Positions 1 through 13,700 of a DNA stretch of 64,000 bases are shown here, one piece after another (the first letter of the stretch is position 1; each line of letters begins with the position of its first letter). Source of the stretch: Echinarachnius parma. Taxonomy: Eukaryota > Echinodermata > Echinoidea > Clypeasteroida > Echinarachniidae. Both the position numbers and the translations under genes were made by a program. Where the stretch lies: assembly GCA_037951105.1 (NCBI GenBank), contig JBAMJV010002053.1:1-64000 (forward strand). Direction: 5' to 3'. Under the pieces are notes generated by a model that was given only the letters and a program-made list of their open reading frames with translations, was not told the DNA's origin and did not search any database.

Positions 1-390
1 GTTTTTCAAACCCACCCTAAACAAGTTTTATCCATTGGTCAAATTTATACCCTATTCAAGTATTTTCGCATGCTTTTTTGACAATTTTGCCCCCTAAACA
101 AGTATAACCCCTAAAACATACCCCTAAACAAGGTCTCAATTAAACCTCTACAAATAATGGAAATGTTTAACCACCTTAAATATTTAACCCTAAACAAGAT
201 CTACATTAAATAAACCTCTAATGTACATGTAATTGTCAATCTCCGGCAAACTCCAGACAAGTCCGGGAAACAAGTTTGGAGAAAAAGATACCCTAAACGC
301 GTATTTGTTTAACTCCACAAATGTACCCCTTTTCTGATTTTTGCCTTTTTGACACCCTAAACGCGTGACGCGCGTGACGCGCCATGATCG
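1..390. repeat. CCCTAAAC-rich repeat, unit A (window edge)
   Basis: Shares its interior with the element at 3517-3932 and continues as the counterpart of 39852-40330. Words such as CCCTAAACAAG and CCCTAAACGCGTGACGCG recur. Confidence 0.7.
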
Positions 391-574
391 GCAAAAGCGA
401 TCGTGCACCTGGAAGAGCTAATTTAGCACTACAAGTGTAAGTAGTGAATAAAAGTCTGTGAGGTGCTAAAAGATCGGTGCTGAAAACTGGTGCTGTGAGA
501 ACAGCACCACAACGTGCTAAATTTGTAACAATAGAAACTGTATGATACTTTCGTTAGAGTGCATTCGGCTTGCC

Positions 575-651
575 GTGATGCGAGTTAGCTCAGTCGGTAT
601 CGCGTCTGACTTGGACGCGTGGGATCCAAGGTTCGAATCCTACTATCGGAC
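575..651 (+). repeat. tRNA-derived relic in unit A
   Basis: It has box A-like TTAGCTCAGTCGG and box B-like GGTTCGAATCC at normal spacing. The D, T and acceptor stems do not pair, so this is a tRNA-derived repeat or pseudogene, not a working tRNA. It sits in a 420-950 region dense in GTGCT and AGCAC words. Confidence 0.6.
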
Positions 652-1122
652 ATCTTTATCCTGCTTCTTTTACCACGAAATGCGAGCTAAATTTAGTTCC
701 GAGTTAACGGAAGCCACCCATCTCCCCGTATTACATGTATTATCTTTTAGCACTATGGGTTTTATTCACACACACAATGTGGATTTCTCAGCACCAAAAG
801 TGCAAATTCGGTAACACCTCAAGTGGTGCTAAACTAGCACTTGTACTAGTGCCAAACCAGCACAGGCTGTGCTGTCCCTATGCGAGCACCGAAAAGGTGC
901 TGAATGTAGCCCTCCAAGTGCTAAAAACAGCACTTCTGTTTTTTGAGTGTATAAATAGGTAACGGAGACACTTCGATCAGATATACTTAAAAAAACAATT
1001 CTATAATACTACTCCTGCTAATACTAAACATTGCCCTTGTATTTTGGGTTCTTTTCTTTCTACTTCACGTTTTAACCAATACAGTACTACGATGTTGTAT
1101 TCAATTGTGTCAATATAACAAA

Positions 1123-1190
1123 CCTCCGTAGCAGTTGAGGCAGACGCTATAACCGCTGAGAATAAGTGAATGCAGATGTCAGTAATCATG
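1123..1190 (-). pseudogene. Degenerate copy of gene A exon 14, 3' edge
   Basis: The minus strand ends in '...GCGTCTGCCTCAACTG', 'CTACGGAG|GTTTGTTATA', parallel to exon 14 'GCGTGCCTCAAAGGTTACGG' 'AG|GTACGTTATA'. Exon edge and donor-side intron are copied together; the counterpart in unit B is at 41050-41117. Confidence 0.65.
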
Positions 1191-1541
1191 GTAATACACC
1201 TCTGTAACCAAGTTGATATAGTATTGCCTCTTGCATTTTGGGTTCTCCTTACACCAAACCAAATGATTTTGTTGTCAGTATTACATTACTGCATTTTCCT
1301 GCAACTGCAATTGCATGATAGTGCATTCTTCTCCAAGTACTAAACATGTTCACCAATACATTACTTAGATGTCTCCTACTTCTGATATCTATTATCACAT
1401 ACATGCAACAGTCTAAAGCCATGGGCGTCGATCTGTGATTGATACCTATTGTTCAGGGGAGATTATATATTCCTTCACCCCTCTCTGAACAAAAAGTATT
1501 AAGGACGGATCAACGCCCATGTCTGAACCAATATAACGTAC

Positions 1542-1728
1542 CTCCGTAACCTTTGAGGCACGCAAATATGATCCAGGCGACGCCAACGCCCCACGCGAAG
1601 CGGTGAAAAGAGAGGTAAGTGACGGCCACGCCCTGGGGGACGTCTGGCTTACCCGCCGGGAAGTAGAGGCCGTAGATGACGAACCAGAGGATGGTAAGGG
1701 CGGCAGCCCAGCCGAGCAGAACCATGGG
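1542..1728 (-). CDS. Gene A exon 14
   Basis: 187 nt, acceptor GTGTCAG, donor GTACGT. It encodes two membrane helices with [22 protein letters not shown], matching the family block 'R..W...laWi..aC..GyGG'. It ends in phase 1. The next exon is outside the window. Confidence 0.9.
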
Positions 1729-4700
1729 CTGACACAAATGTATTTGATTTATTTAACGTAATTATTTTAACACATTTTCAAGAAAATTGTAACTCATACA
1801 AACAACAAATCATCATGAACATAGTTTCTTGCATGATGAGTAAACGAAAATGGTTAATTTTAATACATTAATTAATAACAATTTTGTTTTGCAGAACAAG
1901 GATACACGATCATTTTATATTTTATAAAAAAAGGTGGAATAATCGTACAAGATGGTAGCTACCGGGAAAGGAGAGCGCGGGGGGGGGGGGGGGGGGGTGC
2001 TTGGGGCACGTTTCCGAACAATTTAATTGAGACCCGCACATTGAGACCCCTGCGGAAAAAAACATGCTTGAACCAAAAAATGAAAACAACGAATATCGGT
2101 AAAATATTGAGACGTCAGTAATATACCAATATCATTCAAAGATTATTTTGAATGGTATGCAATATTTGTATTGAAAGAGAACAATGTTAACCTATTGAAC
2201 ACATTCCCACATGTCAGATTTGATCTCCGATCGCTCGCAAGTAACCGAATTAGGCTACTATAAAGGATCGTAGTATGATGTTTCATTTTAAACAAATACC
2301 ATCCGGATCACAGACTAGAGCAGCGTTTCTCAACCTTTTTTTTAACCCGAGGCCCACTTTGGCCGCTACAAATTTGCTCGAGGCCCACTTTGGCTCCTAC
2401 AAATTTTTTCGAGGCCGACCTTACAAAAACATATTTGGAAAAAAATTACAAAATTACAATAAAACAGAAGAAAATAGAAAACTGTGTGGTATCTATATAG
2501 TTGCAATGACAAAAAATTGTCTACATACTTTCAATGCAACACTTGAGCTTGCTTGTGGGAAATAAGAAGGTCAAATCTTGGTAACATGTAACATAATATA
2601 GCTAAATTTCAGCTGTGGTCATTTAAAATAAGACACATCTTATTTTCTTTTTTAATCTATTTTTTTTCTTCATTTTGGCCGACCTCACGGCCCACCTGAA
2701 AGAGGTCCGCGGCCCACCAGTGGGCCGCGGACCACTGGTTGAGAAGCACTGGACTAGAGACATACCATTCTCAGTTTCAACTTCTTTCCCTCTAGCTTGA
2801 ACATGATGTATCCCGTAACCAGGCCGACGAGGTACGGTGGGATGCGAGTGTAGGGGTAGGCATAGGTCGGTTCATTTCCTTCTGGTTCCGGCATGTTGTC
2901 TGTGTACCTCCCTCTGTAGGAAACAGAACACAAAATACAAACTCGTTGGAAAGAACAACATCCAATGTGAGCCAGTTAATGCACAGGCCTTTATTCACGA
3001 AACCCCGCTATCGTATTGTCTTTCTCAATCTGCAGAGTTATTCAAAGATGTGGATGGTAATCCGAGTGTAAGTGGTAGGGGTATGCATAGGTCGGTTCAT
3101 TACCTTCCGGTTCCGGTACGTTGTATGTGTACCTCCCTCTGCAAAAAATCGTATGAAAGAAGAAAATACAATGGGAGTCAAGACACGTTCGTATTGACTT
3201 GATAAATCTACAGAGCTCAATATTCAACCATGTAAGTAGAGTTATGAGTGTAGGGGTAGGCAAATGTCGGTTCAGTATATTCCGGTTCCGGTACGTTGTC
3301 TGAGCACCTCCCTCTGCAGGGATACAAACAATGAAATATGAAACAAAATATCGACGGAAAAAGATACAATACGACTCAATGAAGGCCTAGCCCCTTATTC
3401 ATCGACCCAACTAACCATTATACGCTCTTGCTAAATCTACAGAGCTAAGTATGCAACAAGTGATACTGACAACCAAAAGTTGGTTTAACACAATACTCAG
3501 ATAACTGTAATATTGGCCCGGGGGGGGGGGGGGGGGGCACTCAACTATATTGCTGTACACACGCGCGACCACAGGTTTTTCAAACCCACCCTAAACAAGT
3601 TTTATCCATTGGTCAAATTTATACCCTATTCAAGTATTTTCGCGTGCTTTTTTGACAATTTTGCCTCCTAAACAAGTATAACCCCTAAAACATACCCCTA
3701 AACGTAGGAAGGTCTACGTCAATTGCTCTCAAAGAAACAAGTTTGGAGAAAAGGATACCCTAAACGCGTATTTGTTTAACTCGACAAATATACCCCTTTT
3801 TTCTGATTTTGGCATTTTTGACACCCTAAACGCGTCACGTGCGTGACGCGCCATGATCGGCAAAAAGTACCCTATTTACGCGTTTTTTTGGTCGCGCGTG
3901 TGTACAGCAATATAGTTTTGTGGCCCCCCGGGAATATTGGCGACGTGGTTTCCATGAATATCGAAGTCAATCTAACCTTCCAGAATTCTCGAATTCTAAC
4001 TGAATCTTTAATAGGTATATATGAGGTCAGGTATTGCCGGATAGTGCATGTATGAGAAGAGGGAAAACAACAACAACAATAACAACAACAACAACACCAT
4101 CAACAACAGCAACAACAAGCAACAACAACAACAACAACAACTTACTCTTCGCTGACGTTGATCCTGAAGCCGTAGTGCCAGTTAATGCCGAAGAGGGCGC
4201 CTAGCGAGACGAGGAGTATGGATGTGATGAGGGCCATCCCCGCCTTCCAGTTCCTGTCAGGATAAATAGAACATAACAGTAATGACTATTCGTCGGCAAA
4301 TAACAGTTTTGATTTCCAAGAAATAATTGGCTAACTTATGTGACATTCGTTTGAATAATTTGAAACATTCACACAACAAATCAATTTAACAAATAGCGCA
4401 TTAATTTAATAATCATTTTATCCACACTTGGAATTAATTTGTTAGCAAATTATATCCCTGTCTCATATAAAATCATATACACCTATAATAACACAGCAAT
4501 GAATTACAGGTTAACACCGTTTTAAAAGACTGAAATAAAATGTGGTTATCAACTCTTAGTTACGGTAGATGATTCATTATTTTAGCAACTAAATTAAGAT
4601 TTGAACAATGTGGTTATTATTATAGAAAGCGCCACCTACTTGTGGAGAATGACGAGGATGATGGGGCTGATGATGAAGAACTGCATGTCGTTCGCCAGAT

Positions 4701-7700
4701 ACCACGACCAGGCCATGCACTGCAAAGATACCATGGTAAAGATGTGTTCAATAGAAACGAGAAGGGCCCCGATGCAGGAAGATACAATCGATTGTAAGTA
4801 ACGATTGATCGTAAGTCAGAGAATTTGCGCGTTTCAACCAATCAGATTTGTGCATTTAGAAAACATGATCTGATAACAAATTAATTGTAACTTACAAACG
4901 ATCATATCCCTTGCTACAACGGAGCCAATGAGAGACTTACACACTGATAAATTAGGGTGCAAAACGCTGCTGCAATAGCAGCATCCTTTTAAGGTGGAAT
5001 TCTGCACTCCGAACTGGGGTATTGGCACCCTAAATGTGCTTTTTTGTGCATCCCATATGGTGCAGGTCCCACACTTCAATGTCAATGAAACTATGGCTTT
5101 TGGCTATTAGTATCGCTTAGAGGGTGAACAGACATTTGATTTGATACATAACTTGGCAATTTTGGCCTCCTGGATCCATGAAATCCTTACGTGAACATAC
5201 CCACATTTTACTCGTTCTTACGGCGGCAAAATGTGATGGGAGTGTGCCACGGGTCCTACCACGGGCCGAACAAAAAGCTTTTCACTGATTTGCAGACTCG
5301 TCAAAGCATCTACAAGTATTCAGATAATGGTTTGTATTGTGCTATTGAAATGCATTAGTGCATGTCATTGACCATATGTCCGCACAAACCTAATAATGGC
5401 GGCCTCCAGTGTTCGCATGAATAGAGGTAAACCCGATAGAGTTTTCACATATTTCTTCGAAAGCAGAAATCTGAGTCGGAGTAATGTTAGATATAATAAA
5501 CAGGCATATTACGATGTATAAAGTAGGATAAACTCTATTCTTGAGTTGCATTGCCCATTAAAGGGGCCGCTGTTGTTGCAGTGCCCCACCCATTAAGGGT
5601 GCAATTTTGAACCTTTAATTCCCAGTGTGTTGATAGGTAAATACAAACACCTAGATAGAGACACTACGTTAGTCTGCGTCGGTGTAATCCGAATATAGAC
5701 ATGATAGGAGAACGAACAAGTTAAAAAAGAAAAAAAAAAAACGTTTGGGAACATATTTTCTATTCCAACTATATATATACGTACACGTATCACACATAGA
5801 GAGATGCTAAGGGCTGAGAGCGTTAAGGAACAACACTACACCAGATTCAAACTAATTTTAGTCTCTGTAGAGCTTACTTATAATTTTTTGGCAACATCTC
5901 GAACAATAATGTGTTCATGCAATTGGGGAAAATGATTGTGTGGTCATTGTACCCTTGGCTCCATGCATCAGTATTAATCAGCCTCCTATTAAATGTAAAA
6001 TGCATGGTTTGATTAGTTCTGTTGCAGTCAGTAGATCGTAAAGATGGTAAATACCTATACACAAATAAAATAAAAAAATCAAATAAACCAAGGTAAATTT
6101 CTCAGCCTGATCACTTCATATTGTTGTAATTTACAAAAAGATAGTTAATACATATTTATCTAAAGTTCATGTCCGCAAAAGTGGGCTAAACCAGAACTTA
6201 CAGATTCGCCCATATTCATGGGCCACGGGTACAGGTTGTTGATGTACAGCATGTGCGTCCACCACCTCTCCCTGCAGAAGCCCCTAAGGTACTCAAAGGC
6301 ACCCTCGGTGTTGATCCCCTGGCCAAAGTGGGGTGGGAGCAGGGCGTTGATTCCCATAGCGGCCATGTAGACCGGGGTCAGGCGCCACCAACGGTGAAAG
6401 TAGAACACGGCCCAGCTGAAGACGCTACTCAACCGCTTGCTGTTGATCTGCTGGAGTGTGAAATAGGCAACCAGGAACCCGCTTTGAGAGGGGAAAAAAA
6501 GGGATAAACAAATTATGATATTCTGAGTATGATTTGTGTCATTATGCATACATTGACAAGATATCGGGTGAAGCTTATGATTTGACATCGTCCAGGTAAG
6601 GAGACGGATCCTCAACATCTATGCCCAGGTGTTTGCCGTCAAACTGTCGGAGTGTATACTACTAAAAAAAGGAACAGATTTAAAGGGAAATACAGTAGAG
6701 AAAAAGGTTGGACCTATCCAAGAGAATTATTTAGCTTAATTTTGAAACGTGGTTTTTTATAGAAGAGCAAATGAAATCGGAAGAACCTCATCTTCAAACT
6801 TTGCCAAGCTGGAGACACTACACAGCCTCTTGCTGTCGATCTGTTTGAGTGAATTCCAAACTTAAAGGGATGCCTGTAAAGTGTCTAACTCCACGAAAAT
6901 TACTTGGAGCTTCCTCGTTTCTCTTCTACCGTGTTGTTTAGCTTATGGTAAGAGAAGAATAAAAAAGGGTTAGATTTTGTCAAATGCCCCATTTAGTATG
7001 ACGATATCTACCATTCAGATCAAGAGCGTTAATGAACGGTCATAAACCTCATAAACGTCATACAGTAAATTGTTGTAAAAACTGACGCATATTTTCGCTT
7101 TTCTAACCAGGAAAGCAACGTTCTTTTTCAATGAAACTTTCACCAATCATTCAGACATATCTTACAATGATTTTGGTACAGGATTGAAGTCTCAAATGTC
7201 ATTTCTGGCAATATCTGACACTTTACAGTTGCACCTTTCAATTCAATTCAAGTATGGTTTATTCATTAAAAATACATATATTGCAGCCACAGGGGTGAAT
7301 TGCATATGTGTTTACACAAATAAATGACCTACAAAGTTTAACAAAATTGAGAAAAGTAATTGATATACATGCATAACTTATTTCTTATATAAATACATAT
7401 AAAATACTTTTTAAATAATAGGTATATATTTGTGGAACAAAATTAGACATCTAACATTGGACAACTAATTACGCTAAATATAAACACGCTAAACAAATTG
7501 CACGTGTGTAATTGAATTTTAACATAAAAGCTCCAGTTGTGGTTTTGCATTATATTAAAGAAAAAGTAATTACCATTACATTTCAATAAATAAAATAATT
7601 TCAAGGGGATAATTATATATCCAACTAACTAAACGGGTTTTGCAAGCGGTTTCTATAAAAGTAAATCACAAAATGTGGGTATGCCATTCTTTAACTAAAT

Positions 7701-10700
7701 AATACAATATGTCCTAAATTATCATATTATCATAAATATATAGATATAATCATAAAAGTAGGGTATATCATGAAGCAAATGTAATGCATTGTAAATAGAC
7801 GGAGTAAGACAATCATTCAAATCATTATCAAGAATAATTTTTTTAAGGAGTATAATGAAGAGGACTATTATATAGATACACGGCTTTACGTATGCTGACA
7901 ATACAATTTATATTAAGGCAATTAATTATTTAAATAACACAACTGTTCCTATGTACAATATAAAAACAAGAGGCGATATGAGGTATGGTAAAGGGCTGTT
8001 TTTCATTCGATTCGTTTTGTATTTTATTTCTGGTACTTTTGTTGTTGATCTTAGAGTTCGTCTATTGGCAGGCCACGCGGGAATGAATTGTTTCAATTGA
8101 GATGTAGTGTCCATGGTTTTCCTGATGAATGTTGTACAGAGCGTTTTCCTGCGTTCTTCTAGGGTCGACAGAGAAATTAGTTGTAGTGTTTCTTCGTAAT
8201 TAGTGTATTGGTCACCAAAAATGATGCGTAAGGCGCGTTTATGTATTCTTTCTAGTTTAGGGCCATTCTTGGTCACGTGTGTGACCCAAAACATGACAAA
8301 TTTTGAAATGGGATGCTTATATTTCAGTAAGTATGAGACTATAATGATTTTTACTTCATATGTGACTTGAATATGTTGTAGTCTTTCAAACTTAACACAA
8401 AAGATTTTATAAGGACTACGTAACTCAATGTCAGAGGTCAAATGGCATGGGTCACGTGTGTGACTTCGCACGGAGCGCTTTTTTTATAACTAAATTTCAT
8501 TTGGAAAATTCTTTAAAATATGAATAGCTATAATGTTCATCTTATTACCAGAGAAGTACTATACATTTGTAAGTACAACAATAGCAATGAATGAGAATTA
8601 TATCAAACCGTTGTTTTTTATAGTACTTAATTATGTGGCAACGTCTGGTCACGTGTGTGACATTTTGGGGTGGTCACGTGTGTGACATGTACAATATGAA
8701 TGGAAAAATGGGAATTTTATAATATCGGGTTTAGAAAAGAATGAAAGGTTGAATTTTTACAAAGTTGGTATCAACCTGTACAGGAAAGTGAGAAGAATGA
8801 GCTTGCTAATTATCCTTTTGATATCTTGATTATTTTCTGAATTATGATTATTAGAAAAATATTGAAATATGTAAATTTATGCAAATGAGTAAAAAAGTTT
8901 CATTTTAAACTTCAAATCATGTATTTCATGAAACTTTACACATGGATCATTCCAAAAATGGAACAAAACTACAGAAAAATAAAACTTCAATTTGTTCGAA
9001 AAAGTTTCACTTTTCAAAGAATGGACCTTTATCGTTTTGGTTACGGGTTATTCCTCCATGCCAGACTGGAGCAGCGTATTAAAGTAGAGTCTATGGATAT
9101 AGCAGGTGGTATTTCAGGTTGACGCGCGAAGGTGATCTCCATGTGAAAGCATTTAGACGCGTTTAATTTCATGTTGTTTCCGTTGCTCCATTCACATAAG
9201 TTATCGACGGCTAGTGGTAAACAGTGTTCCCCATTTTTGTGGCGGGTTTCAATCAATGTCAAATCATCTACGTATTTGTAAGCTTGTATAGGCTCGGGAG
9301 GGGTGAAGTCGTTGATCATTGCTAGAAACACTATGGGGTCTAATCGTGTACCCTGTGGTACGCCGGCGTCAATCAAAATGTAGCTTGATCAGATTACTTG
9401 CCCAAATGTAGATTTGATAACTTCATCAACCCAAATGTTGATGTCATAATATTATTTCCAAATATTACATTTAGATTCTGTAAATGTCCAAAAACAAGGA
9501 TATGATGAATTGATCATGATTCGTTTAATCATCTCTGAGACATGTTAAAGGGATAATTGAGTTTGGGTAGAGAGAGTACAGTTTAAGCCAAACTGAGTTT
9601 TAGTAACCAAAACCTGCACCATTACATTACACACTAATACATGTAATAGTTATAACTCCACATGTTCAAAAGGAATAAAACAATTACAAACGACTAAGTA
9701 AAAAAACTGTTATTATTCAAAAAGAGCTGTTTAAACTAAAGAGGGCGCTTTCAAAAAACGCATTTGTTTAAATTATTTTAAATAAATTATTGTGCATGTG
9801 ATGTCTTGCTGAAATAGGGATTAGATAGAGAGATAATCAACAACTATCTAAAAACCTCTTTTGAAAATTGTTAATAAGAGGAAGCATTTTAAAACGAATG
9901 TGAACAGCTGGTTCAAAATGATCGAATACTTGTGGGGCCCCACATGTATTACAAATGGCTAAATTTATCGATATTTCAGCCGTTTCTGAACCGATTATGA
10001 TCAAATAAAGTTTATTCTGCCATTAAAATTGTATGCTCTTTCAAATATAACACTCAGTTTTTCATTATCCCACAAAAAATATTTTGTGTAGCGCCCTCTA
10101 TATCAAAACACAACTATCCCTTTAACAGAAAAAATACAACTGACATTTGGTGAACCCGCATCAAACGGATTTAGCGCCTTTTGGATTAAGCTTCTTCAAA
10201 TGCACAAAACAAATACACAGGTACTTTAAAGGGACTTAGTAACATTGTCCAAATCCTCAAAATAAAATTGTAATTCTAGCGGTTCCTTTATACCTTGTTG
10301 TATTCGTATTAACAATAAAATCATGGGACAGCTTTCGGTTTTTCAAATTTCCCTTTCATTACAAAGATATGTATGATTGAAGTATTTAGATAAGAAAATC
10401 TCCGGGCGAGATTTTCATCCCTGTACAAAGTGAATGCAGTGAGTTGGTGAATATCACCCAATATCACTTTGCATTTTCGCTCATTACTTGGCCATACATT
10501 GTCCATTTGACCTGAAATTTTCACACAATACCCTGAGGACATATGAGATAACAACAGTATACATTGCATCAACCATTCATCAGTTTTTGCACATCTCAAC
10601 AAAGTTACTAGATCCCTTTAAATGGGAACAACAAAAGAAAAGTAAATTAATACATCAATCAATAATTAGTACAATAACAAATATATAATTACATAAATAC

Positions 10701-13700
10701 ATTTAGCATAGTTGACCGTCAGTGCGAGAATATTGTCCATACCTCAAGACGAAGAATGTGTCCACAGACGGGGTTGCGTTTGTTATGGCATTGAAGCCCA
10801 AGCTGCCCATGGCATAGGATATCGTCTGGAACGGATTGGCTGTCGATAAATGGGAACAAGGGAATGGTGTGAAGTTAAAGGTGCTGTGTCTTGAATTGAA
10901 GAGGGCGCTCTCACCTGGGGACCGTGTCATGAAAGGCTCTTAACTGTGTTCGTACACAACCTTGGCATAAATTTGACATTTACGGCAACACGTGTTGCGT
11001 GAAAACGTCTTAGCTATGATACTTCCGACCTTGTCCCTTGTGATCGGAACAAACGCTACCCGTATGCCCGTAGATCAGTCACAGTCCATATCTATAGATA
11101 TACGAGCCTTTTATGAAACAGACCCCTGATTTAGTGTCCGGTTTCTATTTTAAAGCCGATAGCCTGTGCAGGAGTGTGATATTAGCTAACTGTTAATATG
11201 GCCCGTCTTGTTAACCCACCAGTGAGGTGTCTGACCCCCAAACCATTACAAACTCTTACACAACAACACCGTCACAATACACAACATTAACACACAAAAT
11301 AGATATGGGTGATATTAAATAAAAGAACGTGTATTTGGCACATCAGCTACGGCTCACAGATATGTGGTGAATTGTGACACTGTATAATATCATGACATAG
11401 CTGCTGCATCTTATGCCCGGCGCAAACAGAGCCGACTCGACTGGTTGTCATTCCGATCGGCTCAGTTTTCAGTGCCTCGCGACACACATTTTGCCAGTCG
11501 AGATGCCAGTTGGGGCCGATTCAACGCGATAAATCTGCTCCGACTGACCGGGCCCAACTCTAGCCTGATTTAAACCAGTCGGATCGGGTCGAGTCGGCTC
11601 TGTCTGCGCCGGGCTTTATGCACACTAACTCACCCGATCCACACCTCGAACAAATAATAATATTATAGTATAAACACAACAGTGGATAAGTCGTCGTGCA
11701 AACCATTATTCAATGCGGCAGATAAACCATGTCGGGCGTTACGCACAGCGCGATAACTTGGAAACCTACTTTTTAAATGATATCAATGGACAATTTTTGC
11801 ATCTAACTTGACGATTTAAGATCACCTTTGAGAGCAGGGGGGTGTTTCACAAAGATCATAAGTTGAATTTAACTCTAAGTTGGACTTAACAATTATGGAA
11901 AGCCATTTGTAGCCTTGGAATGAAATATATTCAAAAGCAAGAAATCAATGATTTGAATCAACATTGTATGCCTTTTAAAAGAAATTTGACAAGATTGTTA
12001 AAAAAAAACTAACGGCTTTCCGTAGTTTTTAAGTCCAACTTAGAGTTAAGTTCAACTTAGGATCTTTGTGAAACACCCCCAGGAATAATTAATCATTTAC
12101 CGATGCGACCATAGAGGTAGAACTCCCACGAGTGTCCGAGGATGACCCACCACATGCTGAGGACTCGCAGCCCGTTGAGGACGGCCAGGGTGTTCTTGGT
12201 CTTCTTGGCGTTTAATATCTTCTTGCAGTTCGTCACGGCAGAAAAGGACATGAGGGTGGCGTGAAGGATCGCTGTAAAAAAATAACAAACATGGGCAATA
12301 ACTGTTTTAGTTTCGAAAATATTCAAACGAAATTGATATGGGGCAAGAGGACATAGGATCTCAATGGTGGCGAGCGGATGTTGAACAACCCAACGACTGA
12401 GCGGATCGAATACGTTGTCACAGAATACAGAGTTGTTGAATTCCATGTGTTTTTTTGGTTTTCTTGGCGCTCTACAGCTTCTTGCAGTTCGCCACGGGTG
12501 AGGACATCAGCACGACGTGGAGGATGGCTGCGTGGGCGACTTCACAAACGGACGAGAGTACGTAATCATGTTATTTAGTTAGTAAACAAATGTGACGAGG
12601 TATGTGTAACATGGGTCTAATAGTAATCATAATAATTATACATGTAATAGTTCTGATGCATATGGTGCCATTATGATACCATATTATCAGCTCCAAGCGC
12701 CTTACACTATTATTACCCCAGTCATAGGATACAATGCAAAACAGCACGCATTGTGTGCACCATCACCACTTGATTGGGAGCATTTATTCATTAGTTGACC
12801 TCTACAATTAATTATCAATCTTCTTCCCAAAAGCCCTCTTTAAAATGTGATATCTTTAGACTTTTTATCCAGCATTGCAGTTGTCAATTTAGCTTTAATG
12901 AAACATGCTCCTTCAAAACCGTGTTATACAAAAAACAATAACACGCAAACAGGGACATTCTGAACAAGCACAGACTTAAGCCCAGCCCTCGACCCGATCC
13001 GACTGGTTTACAGTCAGGCTAGAGTCATTTCCGCTAAGTCGGAGCCGAACCAACATGTTGAATCGGCCTCGAATGACCTCCGACTGGCACTTGCCTGGCA
13101 AAACCGGAGTCATGAGGCAGCGCATACTGAGTTAATCAGGCTGAAAACAAGTCGGATCGGGTCGATTCGGCTCTGTCTGCGCCGGGCATTATATTCATCA
13201 TTATTTACCCCATCCAATGTGACCAGTCTTCTTCGATTCCTTTTCGCCGTCGTCGGCAACGGAAAACTTATAGGAAACAGGAGGAAGTTTCTCGTTCGCC
13301 TCGAACGCCTTGTTGTCCCTCGCTCCTTTTTCTGCGTCTCCGAGATCGAGTTCGACATCGATGTCCGTTCCCTTTTCCGGCGTCATCCCTTCGCTACCAT
13401 CGGCGGATTCTCCGTCAGCGGACGACGTCGCAATACCAGATTCGCGATCTTCGACATCGTCATCTTTTTCGTCGTCCTGTTCGTCAAATTCCTTCTTCTT
13501 TTTCGTCTCCTCCGACGGTTGTTTCCCGCGCATTTTCTCGAGGACGAATGGTTGGAAATAAAGGTCGTAGATTGATCCACAGAGGACGACTAGTGCTATG
13601 AAGGAAAGAGTAGTCCTGAGGAGAAAGTGTTCGACGTGTTAATTACTATACACTATTGCATCGATATCTATACCTTATATCATATCGCATTATACGAGAC

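Noticed and set aside
575-651. Functional tRNA gene
   Set aside because: Box A and B words are present, but the D, T and acceptor stems do not pair.
7926-8471. A single 181-aa host protein
   Set aside because: Its first part is the 768-bp element and the rest is a retrotransposon C-terminus; the frame is a chance fusion at the insertion.
13219-13575. Plus-strand frames opposite exon 7 (also 53141-53497)
   Set aside because: They mirror the real exon on the minus strand, which has splice sites, consistent phase and family motifs.
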